This document shows positions 11,854 through 23,581 of a DNA stretch of 64,000 nt, one piece after another. The position numbers were made by a program, and so were the translations under genes. The first letter of the stretch is position 1. Every line of letters starts with the position of its first letter. The notes under the pieces are model-generated. The model ran no database searches. It worked only from the letters and a program-made list of their open reading frames with translations, and was not told the origin of the DNA. The stretch comes from Ligustrum vulgare. Lineage: Eukaryota > Streptophyta > Magnoliopsida > Lamiales > Oleaceae. The DNA is taken from contig OY743174.1 of NCBI GenBank assembly GCA_963555705.1, positions 24,927,608 to 24,991,607 on the forward strand, read 5' to 3'.

Positions 11854-13357
11854 TGTTATCCCAAGATAAACTAACCAAGAGGGGGGGGGGGGTGAATTGG
11901 TTTATAATACTTTTTCGATAAATAATCTTAAACTTAAAAACCAATGAGTATAAGTATGAGCACTTAGTATTATAAGTAGCTAAACTATCAATGTAGTGTG
12001 CTATAAATGTATGAACTTAATTGATAAAGCAAGTATAGCACTTAGATATAGTGTTGCACAATGTAAATTGATAGAAAAGAGTAAGTGCAATGCAAGTAAG
12101 TAAGTAAGTAAAAGGGATAAGAGATTGCAAACGCGATTTAGGGAGGTTCATTCAACCAACGTGATCTACGTCCTCCGTTACCGAGCTCTCCGCCACGAGC
12201 AAGGCCAAATCCACTATATTGATAACTTACAACAAGGAGTATCGAATCCTTAGGTGACTTTACAACAAGGAGCACCTATCCTTTACAATCGAATTTTCAC
12301 AAGGATCTCGAAACCATAAACAAAGTACAAATGAGAATTTTTACAATCGAACCAACTCTCTTAATAAATGATATAATCAATACAAGTATTTTGAGAGTTT
12401 TAGGATAACACTTCAATAGATAGCAAATATTTAAAGCTCAAGTGTTTATGAAAACTTTGAAGAAGGATATGAGATAGTTTTTCTTGAATCAAAGTTTTTC
12501 AACCAATGATCTCTCTTTCCAAATAATACTTAGTTAAGTATGAAGAGAGATATACACTTCAATAAGTGTTTGGTGATATGAACTCAATCAATGATCAATA
12601 ATGAAGTAAGAGTATTGAGTTTTCTACAAGATGGAATTCTTGATAAAGATATGAAATAGTTTTGAACAATCAAGAGATTCCTTGCAATAAATGAAATAGA
12701 ATGTAAAACAAAGTAAGCTCAATGATTTTCTCAATAAATTTCTCTCTTAAATGCTCTCGTAAGTTGGTTAAATTGAATGTAAAAGAGAGAGCTATTTATA
12801 GAGCAAATTTTGCATATTCTGACTCTTGCGGTCGACCTATTCAGCCATGTGGTCGACCTCAATATAGCCGTTGCAAGAAAATAGCCGTTTGAGTTCAAAA
12901 ATATGCAGTGCGGTCGACCTGAAAAAATTTTCCGTCGACCTGAAAGGGTCATGCGGTCGACCTATAGAATTTGCGGTCGACCTGAAAAATCAGGATTTCA
13001 AGATTTTGATTTTTCAAGGTTTTCTGATCAAAGTTGATTTTGAAAATGATATTTTAATGGTTTAAAAAATGTTTCTTGAGTTTTATGAAATGCATTGCTA
13101 GCTATTGATGCATTAACCTTACATAACATTGAAAAGCAATTTGTAAGATCTCAATTCTTTGTAAACTCCATTCCTCGATCTTCATACTATCGCATCTTGT
13201 GTTTTTGATCTTTTATCTTCGAGAGATGATTTGTCCTTTGAATGCTTTGAAGATTACCATTACATGAAACACTTAAAACAAACTTGTTAATAACACAATA
13301 TAATCTTGTTTGTTATTTATCAAAACAATAAGGTTAAGAGTTAACCATAGGTCAACA
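11854..13357. mobile_element. Solo LTR (1504 bp) inside the CACTA element, target duplication TGTTG
   Basis: Begins TGTTATCCCAAG and ends ATAGGTCAACA. TGTTG flanks both sides (11849-11853 and 13358-13362). A poly-G run with GGGTGAATTGG follows the left end (11879-11900), a known feature of some plant LTRs. No gag or pol is present, so a solo LTR is the best reading. Removing it lets the CACTA frame continue from EMSFTRRREIV into DEMLQCLGDSC. Confidence 0.85.
12829..12985. repeat. Cluster of six GTCGACC words inside the solo LTR
   Basis: Six copies of GTCGACC, usually CGGTCGACCT, lie within 160 bases. The core GTCGAC is palindromic. Confidence 0.9.
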
Positions 13358-13362
13358 TGTTG

Positions 13363-13846
13363 ATGATGAAATGTTACAATGTCTGGGTGATAGTTGCAAA
13401 TTGTTACACATTCTTGTCATTCGATTACCTGCTGGTATTGACTTCTTTCATTTACCCATAGATGCCTCTATGTTTAATTATACGTACGACGATGATATTT
13501 ATGTTATTGTCGAAGACATCATTGATTTGCTTACGATGCAATGGTTGGATACATCTATCTTGCAATTATTTTCAGTGTAATACTGCTGAACACAAATTAT
13601 AACTTCAATTTAAATTTTTATTTTATTTCTATTTATTGGCTTAATTATTTTTTTGGTACCTCCTTGGGTTGTATCAGCAATACGGTATTTGATCGATTGG
13701 ATTCATGTCTTCGACACAGATTGCATAGGTTATGGTGAGAACCAATGTAGATAGTGTTATAAGTTACATGATTGAAACCATGAAGGCAATGCAAAACAAG
13801 AAATTCATTCTAGCACAGTATTTTCAGGAGTAAGACCATTGATACA

Positions 13847-13885
<39 letters not shown>

Positions 13886-14720
13886 ACATAATTTTAATCA
13901 TATGGTGTTTAAAGTTGTATTTACATGTTCATACGTAGGAATCACTGGATGCTGCTAGTGATTTCTTGTCAAACCAATACAGTGTACTTCTTGGATTCAG
14001 CTGCGACATTTAAGTATAACATAGATATCAAGTCGTTGTTGAATGTGTTAGTAATTATTTCATTGGTCATGCCTTTTTGTTTATAAATGCATGGTGGATA
14101 AGTTAGGATAATTTTCATGGAATAATTATGGAGAGTTGTGGTGAAATTGATGCATTTATGTTGTGATTGTTGAGAAGTTGTGATAGTTTTCAATAGCAAG
14201 GTCTCTATACATGTTGGATAAGTTCAATTTATAGAGGAGACTCTACCAAAATTTCTATAGAAAATTTGAGTTTTATTATTATTTTTTAACTTGTTCATAT
14301 AATTTATTGAAACTTTAGGACTTTGAAAACATATTGGGCATGTGGAGGTAAGAGGACGACATAAGGCAATATATCGTGGAAAAATGTAAAGGTATGAAAA
14401 CTCAAATTTAAAATTTATTACAAATTTTTGAATTATTTCCATATTCTATTTAGTTAGATTACAATACTTTTCAATGTGAAAATTGTAGTGTCCTCAACAG
14501 CTCGAAGGTTTTGAATGTAGTTATTACGTTATGAGAAACATGTATGAAATAGCCACAAAACATTTCCAACTCGCTTCTTTAGAAAATATATAAGTTATTG
14601 AAGAATGATAATTTTTAATTATGAATTTATATTTTATTAACAAATAACTAATAATTCATTTAATTGTTTGAAGGCATTTAAAGAATACAACTCAATGGAG
14701 GAAATTGTCGGAATTCAAAA
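13363..14720 (+). pseudogene. Ulp1-like (C48) cysteine protease remnant carried by CACTA
   Basis: Plant CACTA and MULE elements often carry a gene with an Ulp1/SENP-like SUMO-protease domain. Here an upstream block reads LTMQWLDTSILQLF (about 13524-13570). A second exon-like block at 13720-13830 ends FILAQYFQE. The catalytic His block NHWMLL...VYFLDSAA lies at 13940-14010 and the catalytic Cys block CPQQLEGFECSYYVMRNM at 14491-14545, with His, Asp and Cys all recognisable. The blocks are in different frames, separated by AT-rich intron-like DNA with a (CT)n run at 13850-13885. No continuous frame exists, so it is a decayed or multi-exon remnant. In active copies the domain would cut SUMO-like conjugates; its use to the transposon is not established. 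Confidence 0.75.
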
Positions 14721-14814
14721 TTATGAATATATATATATATATATTGATTGGATGGTGATAGATTTGGTGATGTGCATGTGGAGAATGTCCAGGTTACTGC
14801 AGACCACGTTCAAG

Positions 14815-14895
14815 TGACATGACTGCAGTGACCCGGGTCACTGCAGGCTACGTCTAGGCCACTGCAGGTCATGACTTGCAGTGGCCTAGATGTGG
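14815..14895. repeat. Two strong hairpins near the CACTA right end
   Basis: A 22-bp perfect palindrome with half-site TGCAGTGACCC occupies 14824-14845. Just after it CTAGGCCACTGCA pairs with TGCAGTGGCCTAG around a 10-base loop (about 14853-14890). Both share the word CAGTG. Confidence 0.85.
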
Positions 14896-15005
14896 CCTGC
14901 GGGAGAATTTGGTGCAATATATATATATATATATTGGGCGTTGGTTTACAACTGACGCGTAAATTTGTAACAAACGACACACGAATGAGTTAATCTGTAC
15001 TAGTA

Positions 15006-15127
15006 AGAATTGCTATTTTGAAGGTAAAATATTTTATTGTAAATTGATTAAAAATGTATGTGATTCAAAGATAATTTGAGAAACTTATTATTTATAAACT
15101 TATTTACAAACAAATTGCCAAATAGAG
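15006..15127. repeat. Right part of the MITE split by CACTA
   Basis: Contains GATTAAAAATGTATGTGATT and ends ATTTACAAACAAATTGCCAAATAGAGAC, resembling the right half of the relative at 17430-17600. Together with 9478-9511 it suggests CACTA inserted into this older repeat. Confidence 0.5.
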
Positions 15128-15186
15128 ACCAAGATTACTAGCTGAATCGATTACTTCAAATATTACTTTAAAAATCCAAATTATAA

Positions 15187-15439
15187 GGTCATGTTCTCTT
15201 TACTGTTTTGAGGTCGTTTTTTGTTTTTATTTTCGAAAATACTAAAACGCGTTCTCTTTACCATTTTCGAAAATGCATTTTGGAAAAAAAATAAATAAAT
15301 TTGTACACAAAATGCAAAACGTTCAAGACCTCGTTTTGTGCGTTTTGTGTGTATTTCAGCAAAAAATGTTCAAAACGCTGAAAACACGTTTTGGGATATT
15401 ATTTTTTTTTTTTAAGAATTATCCTAACTTGGAACTAAG

Positions 15440-15498
<59 letters not shown>

Positions 15499-16089
15499 GA
15501 ATTATCCTAACTTGGATATTAAGAATTATCCTAACTTGGAATTAAGTTTAAATAAAGATTTTTTTTTTTTTTTTAGAATTATCCTAACTTAGAACTAAGC
15601 TTAAATAAAGTTTTATTGAATTCAATATAAACATTACAAAAAAAAATTAAGTGAAAATTCGTGCTATATTTCAAAAAATACCTTGATAAATGTCCTATGG
15701 TGGTTTTGAAAGACCTTGCATTTTCTGGATTTTTTAATAGAACTAGAGCTTCATCAAATCTCGAACCTGATCAAGTTGTGTTAATATAGATTCTTAATGC
15801 TCACATTAGTGTATTGGATATAACCATGTTTTCAGTGTATTGTGAAAGGAAATTTAAGTTTGAATCAGTAGTATTTTGCAAGCAAATTAATTAAAAATAG
15901 TTTAAGTAGTATTTTGCAAAATTTCAAATAGAACGTGTTTTCCAGTTTTTCATTTTCAAAAACAGTTTTCAGAAATGATAAACCAAACGCGTTTTCAGCA
16001 AATTTGAAAATTAAAAAAAAAAAAAAATAGGAAATGCAAAACATTTTCGAAAATGAAAATACAAAATAAAATACAAACAGAACGCCACC
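15187..16089 (-). mobile_element. PIF/Harbinger-type MITE, family M1, copy 2 (903 bp)
   Basis: Inverted relative to copy 1: begins GGTCATGTTCTCTTTACTG and ends AAACAGAACGCCACC. TAA flanks it at 15184-15186 and 16090-16092. It keeps the interior block lost from copy 1 and is enlarged by a (TA)n run of roughly 28 repeats at 15441-15495 and by duplicated AATTATCCTAACTTGGA segments. Confidence 0.85.
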
Positions 16090-16092
16090 TAA

Positions 16093-16620
16093 GTTTTTAC
16101 TTTGAAAAATTAAAGGTTTTAAGATTATTGTCCCTAATGACTTTAATATATACAAATTATTAATATTGTAAAATTGTATGATTATATTTTTAGTTTTTAT
16201 TATTAGGGGTTTTCACTTGTTTGACAAAGTTTTTTTATAAAAGTTCTGTGAATTTTGATAAAAGTTGTTAAAATATTTGACAAAAAAATTGAAAAAATTC
16301 TTGACATTGATAAGCCTCCGTTAGGTATTTCTTTTTATTTAAACAAGAAGTGATGCTTTCAAGATAAAATGTGGTTAAAATGTAGTTTTGAGAAATGTGT
16401 AATTAAAAAGTATTTCTGAAAATGTGTTGTTTATAATTTTGTTTATAAACAATTTACCGACAAAGGCTAAAATACATAGTTAAGGGCTTGTTTGGCAGCT
16501 GCCATGCAGTTTATAAATGAAATCTTGTTATTTTCGAGGTAAAACATGTAGTTAGAAAAAGACTTTGAACAATTGTCAAATTCCGTTGCTTTAAATTGGT
16601 TTATAAATGATTTAAAGTAA
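16093..16620. other. Intergenic with decayed MITE fragments
   Basis: No gene seen. Words such as GGGCTTGTTTGGCAGC (16484) and TTTATAAATGA recur in the loose repeat family also visible at 17250-17600, 21150-21620 and 24460-24600. Confidence 0.45.
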
Positions 16621-17233
16621 GAGCATCTCCAACAGACTCTTTAAACTCAAAATTCTCTTTAATTTAAAGAGCAAGGTCTTAAAATAATACTCCAACAACC
16701 TCTTTAAATTAACTTTTAAATTTAGAGAGTGGGTTTGGCTCTTCAAATTTGGAGAGCCAAATTCACTCTTTATTATTAAATACATTGGAATATTTCACTT
16801 TTCAATACCCTCCCTCTTTCTTTATTAAATATCATGCACAATTATCAACCCCATTTTCAACTACCCTTGTATCCACCGTTCACGCTATATTCGTATGTGT
16901 GTATATTTGTTCTCTGAGTTTAAAGTTTTTCTTCAACATGAATTTTTTTTTTTTTTTTTTTGGAAACCAGCAACGCGAATTTTGTAATTGATAGGAATGA
17001 AAATCAGTACAATAGCTCAAATGAGAATACTTGACAGGGAAGAGATTTATTTAGAATTAGAAGAATAAGAAAATTTGAGGGAAAAAATTAATGCTCTTTG
17101 GAAAGAGAAAAATATAGAGGAAAAGATAAAGAGGCCGTTGGAGTAATTTTAAAAAATAGCTCTCTTAATTTATAGATTCTCTCTAAAGTGTAAAAAATGC
17201 TCTCTAAATATAAAGAATTTGCTGGAGATGCTC
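16621..17233. mobile_element. MITE, family M2, copy 1 (613 bp)
   Basis: Inverted ends GAGCATCTCCAACA and TGCTGGAGATGCTC, flanked by TAA (16618-16620, 17234-17236). This is the PIF/Harbinger duplication type. The inner sequence is rich in CTCTTTAA-like words; no coding frame. Confidence 0.8.
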
Positions 17234-17620
17234 TAAACATCGTAAATTGAAGTTTTCATCAATTAAATTTTTGATAAAAAATATTAGCAAAGTTTTATTA
17301 TAGCTCTGTTTAGCTGTCTTTTCAAAATTTATAAATGATTTTTTAATTATTTTTGAGGTGAAATGTATGATTAAAAAGTAATTTTAAAAAATATATGTTG
17401 TTAAAAAGTGATTTAAAAAATTGTATTATTTAGACTCCGTTTGGTAAAAAAAAATTGTTTATAAATAGAGAATATTATGTTTTTAAGTTAAAATATATGA
17501 TTGAAAAGTAATTTTGAAAAATATGTGTAATTGAAATATAACTAAAAAATGTATTGATAAATTTATTTATAAACAAATTACAAAATATATGCTTAATTAA
17601 TGGATAATAATTGCGATTCA
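17234..17620. repeat. Two decayed copies of a TTTATAAAT-type MITE
   Basis: Two similar blocks (17300-17430 and 17430-17600) share GTATGATTAAAAAGTAATTT. The second starts CTCCGTTTGGTAAAAA. No coding content. Confidence 0.45.
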
Positions 17621-17623
17621 CAG

Positions 17624-17687
17624 ATGGGTTACTGCTGCAGATCTAGAGGCTTCTGCACTTCGAGAAGGATTGGTCATTGGTCATTGA
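17624..17687 (+). other. Possible terminal exon fragment
   Basis: After an acceptor-like TTGCGATTCACAG the frame reads WVTAADLEASALREGLVIGH and stops at 17685-17687. The composition is protein-like and less AT-rich than its surroundings. I recognise no family, and no partner exon is visible, so it may be chance. Confidence 0.2.
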
Positions 17688-20499
17688 AAAGAAGTGGCGT
17701 TGAAAAATGATGTGTTTGTGTATGATGCTCTTCTACTCGTTGACAGCTTGTGATATTTTAAAATAGCGTTGTACCAAATGTAATCACCGTCTTTGGACTT
17801 TGATATCTTAGGGAAACATTTCGGCTTATGTCTAATTCTTGTTAATTTTTATCAAGATTTATTAAAAATTTAATATTTGATCATATATATTATTTAATTT
17901 TTATTAAAATTTACTAAAAATTTAATTTTTGAACATGAACTTTATGTAAAATTTCTTATATACAACTCCACAAAGAATACCCAAATCGAGAAGGAAAAAT
18001 CAGAGGTGAGAGCACAAAAAATGAAGAAAATATTACTTCAATTAATAAAAAATTCCAGAGAAATTAAATGATTTCTTTAATTAAATGTTTTCGTTGACTT
18101 GACTCGGGTTTTGGTACGTCTCTCGTCAATTTTTTTTATTTTTTTTTTAATTGTGTTATGGAGAGATTTTTTTTATAAATTAATTTTTGTCTAAGGCAAC
18201 GCTAACCAATGCTTTGAAGAATAGGAAACTTGACTTAAAGGTTAAATCTGCGGCTGGGGTGGTATTTGACCAGTGGAAAGGGGCAAAGATGGAGACTTTT
18301 GTGAGCTGTAATTAATTATTAATCACATTTAATTAAATCAATCATTTTTTTGAGCCACCAAAGGCATTTAATAAGCAATCCTTTTTTTTTTTTTTTGACT
18401 CTTGAAACCTCATAAGAAGATGCATGAATTTATTGAGAGTGATATTTTTGTCATTTATTATACATTATATTTTGTCTCACAATCCTTTTCATTGGAAACT
18501 AGCATTACAGATAAAGGTCGAGTGAAGTGTTCGAAGCAGTACTTAGATCAATTCTTATCCATTCCGAATTAATTTTATAGAAGATTTGTTGTTATATTTG
18601 CTTTAATTAAAAGAATAGGATAATTGTCTTTTCAATAAAATGTTATGGTGAAATCAAATTAAAAATTGACAAATATAAAGGCAAATTAAAGATTGTTCAA
18701 TGTGTAAAAATCAAGATAAGTGGGGAAGATGGCGCCACTATATTTGAAAAAGTCAACGCTTATCTGCAAAGTCTTTTGATCTTGTTGGGCTTAATTATGG
18801 GAAAGTTGAGGTCAGCTTTTCTTATAAGCAGCGGAAATTCATGTTCGCACATTATAGAATTCTGGCTCTACAAACACCAAGAAGAGATGGTTCTACTGGT
18901 TAGTCCATGTTTGTTGTAAATTAAATTAAAATAAAATTAAAAATTTCCAGTTAAAGTTCATCATTGATTTTAACCACATAAATTTCATGGAATCCAACTT
19001 TTTCATTCATGTATTTTGTTAACTTATAGTAGAATTAAAATCTACTCAACTCTTTTAATTTACACTAAACAAAGGCGATATCAATTGTGATGAATAGTGT
19101 TCGTGCTTCGTGTAATAACCAATTTCAAAGATATATATGATTATCCATACTACTACTTTTTAAAATGCTCTAAAAGGAGATATATTTTTGTACGACATCA
19201 ACCTTACAATTTTTGAAAATTCCTTATCACCCTTATTCATACAATTATTTTTTTTATATTTTACTTATCCATATCTACAATATCTATATTACTTCTAAAA
19301 GATCCTAGAAGGGAGAATAGTTTTGGACTAATTTTTCCTTACTAATTCTAAAAGGTCCTAAAAGGTAGAAATATTTTTATACTATTGTCCTTGCAAATTT
19401 TAAAATTCTTTATCACCCTTAGTCATACAATTATTTTAAATATTTTACTTATCGCATCTTCGAAAATCTCACAAGACAGGCCAAGACCATTAGAAGGTCA
19501 TCACATCAATGGTGTAGAGGTAGAGGTAGATACTTGGCAACATCTCACGCATTATCTCATCATCAACTAATAAAAATGTTTTCGAAACATCGCTTGAACA
19601 ATGGAGTTGCAACTTTAATAATATAACACGATTTCATCCAATTTAAATCAATCAACAATTCAAGAAAGTCATGCAGTCAACCATCCTATCATCCTCAACA
19701 CATCGCTCCCCACTTCGGCACATCCTACTCCCAACGATTGCCTAGTTTGGAAATGAAAGAATTTCGTATATTACTTTCTTAATTTGATTACAAGAATGCA
19801 ATTTATACAATAAAAGAGAATAATTTCTAACTAATCTTATCACCTATCTACCTATTGAGTGAAGGCACGATAGCACCTAAGGGACAACTTCCTTAAATCT
19901 AAGGGAGCTGGTACAATAGACGGAAAAACAGAAGAAACTAAAATGAGGGAGAAAATGCAATATACACATTTACAACTTTGTCAAGAGGCGTGTTTGTTAG
20001 TTTAAAATTAAAAAAATGTAATATAACCAAGTGAAACTTTTGAACATCTCCTTCCTGCTGCTTTGCTACGGGTCTGAATCGTCTGATGTATGTTCTGTAA
20101 GATTTTTAACATCCCTTACATCTCCTGGTTGCTTGAGAGTTTGAGAAGCTCCCAAGCATTAGGGTGGATGAGGAAGTTAAGAAATATGTGAGAAAGGTTG
20201 GGGACAGTGGTAGGTCTGAGGAAGAAATTTGATGCTGATATGATTGGATGATTGCTAGGCGGATAGAAAATCTCCTCAAATGTATTCCTCCTCTCCTTTG
20301 CACCTGAAAAATTGCAGGACTTTCCTCTCAATTTACTCCGCCATGATAATCAATTATAATGGAGAAGAATCGTAATAAATGTAAAATAATTGTAATTTTT
20401 AAGAATGCGTACCTCAAACTCTTAAAGTGTGAAGTATTTATCGAACCTGCTTCGTAACTGCTCGCTAATGAGAAATAAACGCCCATTATTATAGGGTAA
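17688..20499. other. Intergenic, one internal duplication
   Basis: No gene supported. A segment with ACCCTTATTCATACAATTAT (19140-19260) is repeated in diverged form at 19320-19450, so about 200 bases were duplicated. A moderately GC-richer patch at 18190-18320 and an ATG in AAGAAGAGATGGTTCTACTG followed by GTTAGT (18889-18906) look like possible gene or promoter debris, without a recognisable product. Minus-strand frames at 20106-20331 give no family. Confidence 0.45.
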
Positions 20500-20934
20500 G
20501 ACCATCTCCAATCAAGAACTCTAAAATGCAGTCGACTTTACACTAAAATACAGTTTCTCTTACTCTATCTTTATAACTCATCTCCAACCCAAAACTTTAA
20601 ATTTTACACCAAATAAACATTGTATAACTCATATCCAAACACAAAACTGCAAATTTCACACAAAATAAAAATAATAACAAACAAAAAAAAAAGTTTTAAC
20701 CAAACAAAATAATAACAAAAAAATGAGCAATGTACATGAATGAAAGAAACAAATTTGGTCTTGAAAAAAAAGGACAAAACTGGAATTAAAAAAAAGAACG
20801 GCATATGAACAGTGGGATGCCATATACCCTTTTCACAATCTGCAAAATGACGTTCCAATTGCAGTTCGATTGGAGCAAGAAATCAACTGCAAAATGGTGT
20901 GAAACTCCATTTTAGAGGTGCATTGGAGATGCCC
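20500..20934. mobile_element. MITE, family M2, copy 2 (435 bp)
   Basis: Ends GACCATCTCCAATC and CATTGGAGATGCCC, flanked by TAA on both sides (20497-20499, 20935-20937). The interior repeats AACTGCAAAAT and CAAACACAAAACTGC. No coding content. Confidence 0.75.
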
Positions 20935-20937
20935 TAA

Positions 20938-22459
20938 TAACCGCCCATTATAGAGTAGTGCTGACCATTATGGAGTAATAACCGCCCATAAATGATGGGA
21001 TTGCAACGTGGATCGGTTTCTCTTCTTGCCACGTGTTAATCGTTGATTAGGCGAGAAGATATCAAAATTGAACCAACGAAGGAGAATGTCATTTTATTAG
21101 AGTATAGATTAGATATTTAATGTGTAGAAAATATCGGTAATAACACTGTACAATTCATAAATTAGTTTATTTATTTTTTGGTGTAAAATGTATGATTGAA
21201 AAGTGAAGAAAGAAAATGTGTATAGTTAAAAAATAATTTGAAAAATTGTATTGTTTATAAATTGATTTATAAATCGTAATAATTGCGTTAAAGAATTGAG
21301 GTTGATAAAAATGTAAGTAGATTATAATTTTACCTTGACCACTAAAATTGGACAATTTCAAATGAGATTAACTCCCTAAACTACCATGAAGAGAGGTTGA
21401 AGCATCTCACGTCCTTGACAAACCTCACACAACTTAGAGCCTTCTGGTATAGATAGTTTTTTTATTTTTTTTGAGAATTTTGGGAAATTTCTGGTTTTTT
21501 AGAGAATGTGTGGTTGAAAATTTATTGAAAAATGTGAAAATAATGGGTCCCATTGAAATATGTGGTTGAAAATAAATTTGAAGAAAATGATGAAAAATGT
21601 TATAGAACCAAACAAGCACTTAAGGGAAAGGTATTTCATATGAATTCAGTAAGAGTCGTTTTAGGCTTCAACGGTTCAACCTAGTTTACACATATAGTGT
21701 ATGGTGATCAGGTGGAAATATCTTTGTTTCCTTGAATCAATGAAACCAGTCAAGTATTTTTCTGAAAAGCAGTATTATGGGCAAGAGAGTGGATAGATAT
21801 AATTTTATAATACTAACCCTTGATGTGGCCATTCACTACATTTATAGAGGTGAAGAACCATGGGCGATTCAGGGGACATCCTTTATTTTGATCGAGACAT
21901 TATCTCTCACATTTACCATGAGGATAATCAGGTGACTAAGTTACTAAAATTTGAGGGTTGAGCTCAGCTACGCTACTAGGAGTATGGATCGCATGATTTA
22001 TCTCGCCAGCTTAAAGCACTTGTGCAGATTGAAAAATATGAATTGCCCATCTTCAAAGGCATCTAGATTCTAGTGTAGTTCACATTTATTTATTTTTCTT
22101 TATATAGGGAATAGTACTCCCTCATTTACTGCTTTTAGTATCTTTACTTTTCATTTGTTTTACTATCATTTTTTTGAAGGTCGGGTTTATGTCTCCCTCA
22201 TTTCTTGTATTATTACTTTTTATGGTACATACAAGGTTGGAGAATCCTATCTCTTGTATAAAAACTCACCCAAGGATGTCTTTGCTAAATAATAATAATA
22301 ATAAAATAAAATAAAATAAAAAGCTAGTTTTATGTACAAATTTTCATGCATACTTTTTGGGAAGAAATAATTTTCGATTACGTGGGAATTTGTGCACGAG
22401 AAACCACTTATATTTGACTTTGTATAACAAAATAGCGCCATATTAATACTCGATTATAA
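20938..22459. other. Intergenic with MITE debris
   Basis: No gene supported. Loose MITE-like blocks at 21150-21300 and 21450-21620 (the latter ending ACCAAACAAGCACTTAAG). A frame at 21861-21960 reads MGDSGDILYFDRDII but matches nothing I know and is followed by stops. (AATA)n-like tract at 22288-22320, possibly a retroposon tail. Confidence 0.4.
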
Positions 22460-22890
22460 GAGCATCTTCAATGCTACACTTTTCACATTGAAAAATATTT
22501 ACCACATCATTAAAAAAAACCATTGTGCCAATAATTTTTTTTTTTTATTTTTTTTTTATTTCCAATGCTTTAAATTTTGGAATTCATAATGATGACATGG
22601 AAACAATAAATAGAGAAAATTTCAAGCTCATTTTCTACCACTTAAAATAGTGTTTAACATGATGATTAATTAAATAATTTTGGTTAAATGCTATTTTTTT
22701 TAGTTTATTTTATTTAAATAAAAGAAATACCACATGGACAACACTAGATTAGAAATAATGCATTGGGGATGACATTTGATATTCTTTTTCTTTTCATTAA
22801 ACATTCATCTTATGTAGAAAAAAATTTCATACATTAATTGTCATATGACAAAATTTATTATATGTGAAAAATTTACCATTGTAGATGCTC
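22460..22890. mobile_element. MITE, family M2, copy 3 (431 bp)
   Basis: Ends GAGCATCTTCAATG and CATTGTAGATGCTC, flanked by TAA (22457-22459, 22891-22893). Very AT-rich interior; no coding content. Confidence 0.75.
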
Positions 22891-22893
22891 TAA

Positions 22894-23573
22894 TCTACAT
22901 TGCACAAAGCCCCGAAATACGCATCTATGCTTATTTTCATCTATAATTAATGAATTTGATTTGATTTTAAAGATATATGATTTCCCGTACCCAAGAAAAT
23001 AATAATTGGTATTGCAAGTTCGAAAGTTAAATTACATAACATCAAATAAAATGAGCAAAAGTTTAAAATATAGTTTTTATTTAAAATTCAGCTAATATGT
23101 AAATTTTTTTATTTTTTTTTTTATTTTTGGTGATTCACGTGACAAATGAGATTAGAGGACTCCTTAATTTATTAGACCATGACGAGGAAAGACTTATTTA
23201 TAATTTTATAATTATAATAGACAATTAGATTCAATGTATGATGTGTTGGTTGCAGGGAGGATGCACTCAAAGTATTATATTAGTGAATTAAAAATTAAGG
23301 AATTAAACATTATTTATTAAGTGTGAGATGTCTCCATAATTCAATCTGAAGGTGCTCGTGGGTTGTAACCCTATGACTCCATATTCATACGTCACCAGAT
23401 AGGTGTAATGACATCCTCATATGAACTAATTCTATAATTTTTTTACAATTAAAAGATTATTCTACATTCAAAATGGATGGTTATATACTTATATAAAAGG
23501 CCAAAAGATGGAAAAAAAAAAAAAAAAAAAAGACTACACTAGACCACTAATTTTTCATATTAGCCTTCGTTTG
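22894..23573. other. Intergenic, nothing recognised
   Basis: AT-rich, with a poly-A run at 23512-23530. No gene, array or clear repeat boundary seen. Confidence 0.45.
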
Positions 23574-23581
23574 GCGGTTTG

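Larger units (their letters stand above)
9512..15005 (+). mobile_element. CACTA (En/Spm) transposon, deleted, 5.5 kb
   Basis: The ends are mutated CACTA termini: TACTAGTACA on the left (9512) and TGTACTAGTA on the right (15005). The left 270 bases carry repeated subterminal words such as CGTCGGTTGTT, CGTCGATTG and ACCGATGC, and the right end has GGCGTTGGTTTACAACTGACGC, as expected of CACTA transposase-binding regions. The interior has a TNP2 N-terminal remnant and an Ulp1-like remnant, but the catalytic transposase core is missing, so it cannot move alone. A C/T-rich leader (9840-10100) precedes an ATG at 10121 followed at once by GTAATA, a likely first exon. It is split by a solo LTR at 11854-13357. 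The 3-bp target duplication is not clean. Confidence 0.8.

Noticed and set aside
15441..15495. (TA)n-encoded Ile/Tyr run in the frame 15273-15545
   Set aside because: A microsatellite inside a MITE, not a protein.
8804..16089. The whole 7.3 kb as one composite transposon bounded by inverted M1 copies
   Set aside because: Each M1 copy has its own TAA duplication on both sides, so each inserted independently.
18889..18906. Start codon followed by GTTAGT as the first exon of a host gene
   Set aside because: No following exon or product can be recognised; kept only as a remark in the intergenic entry.
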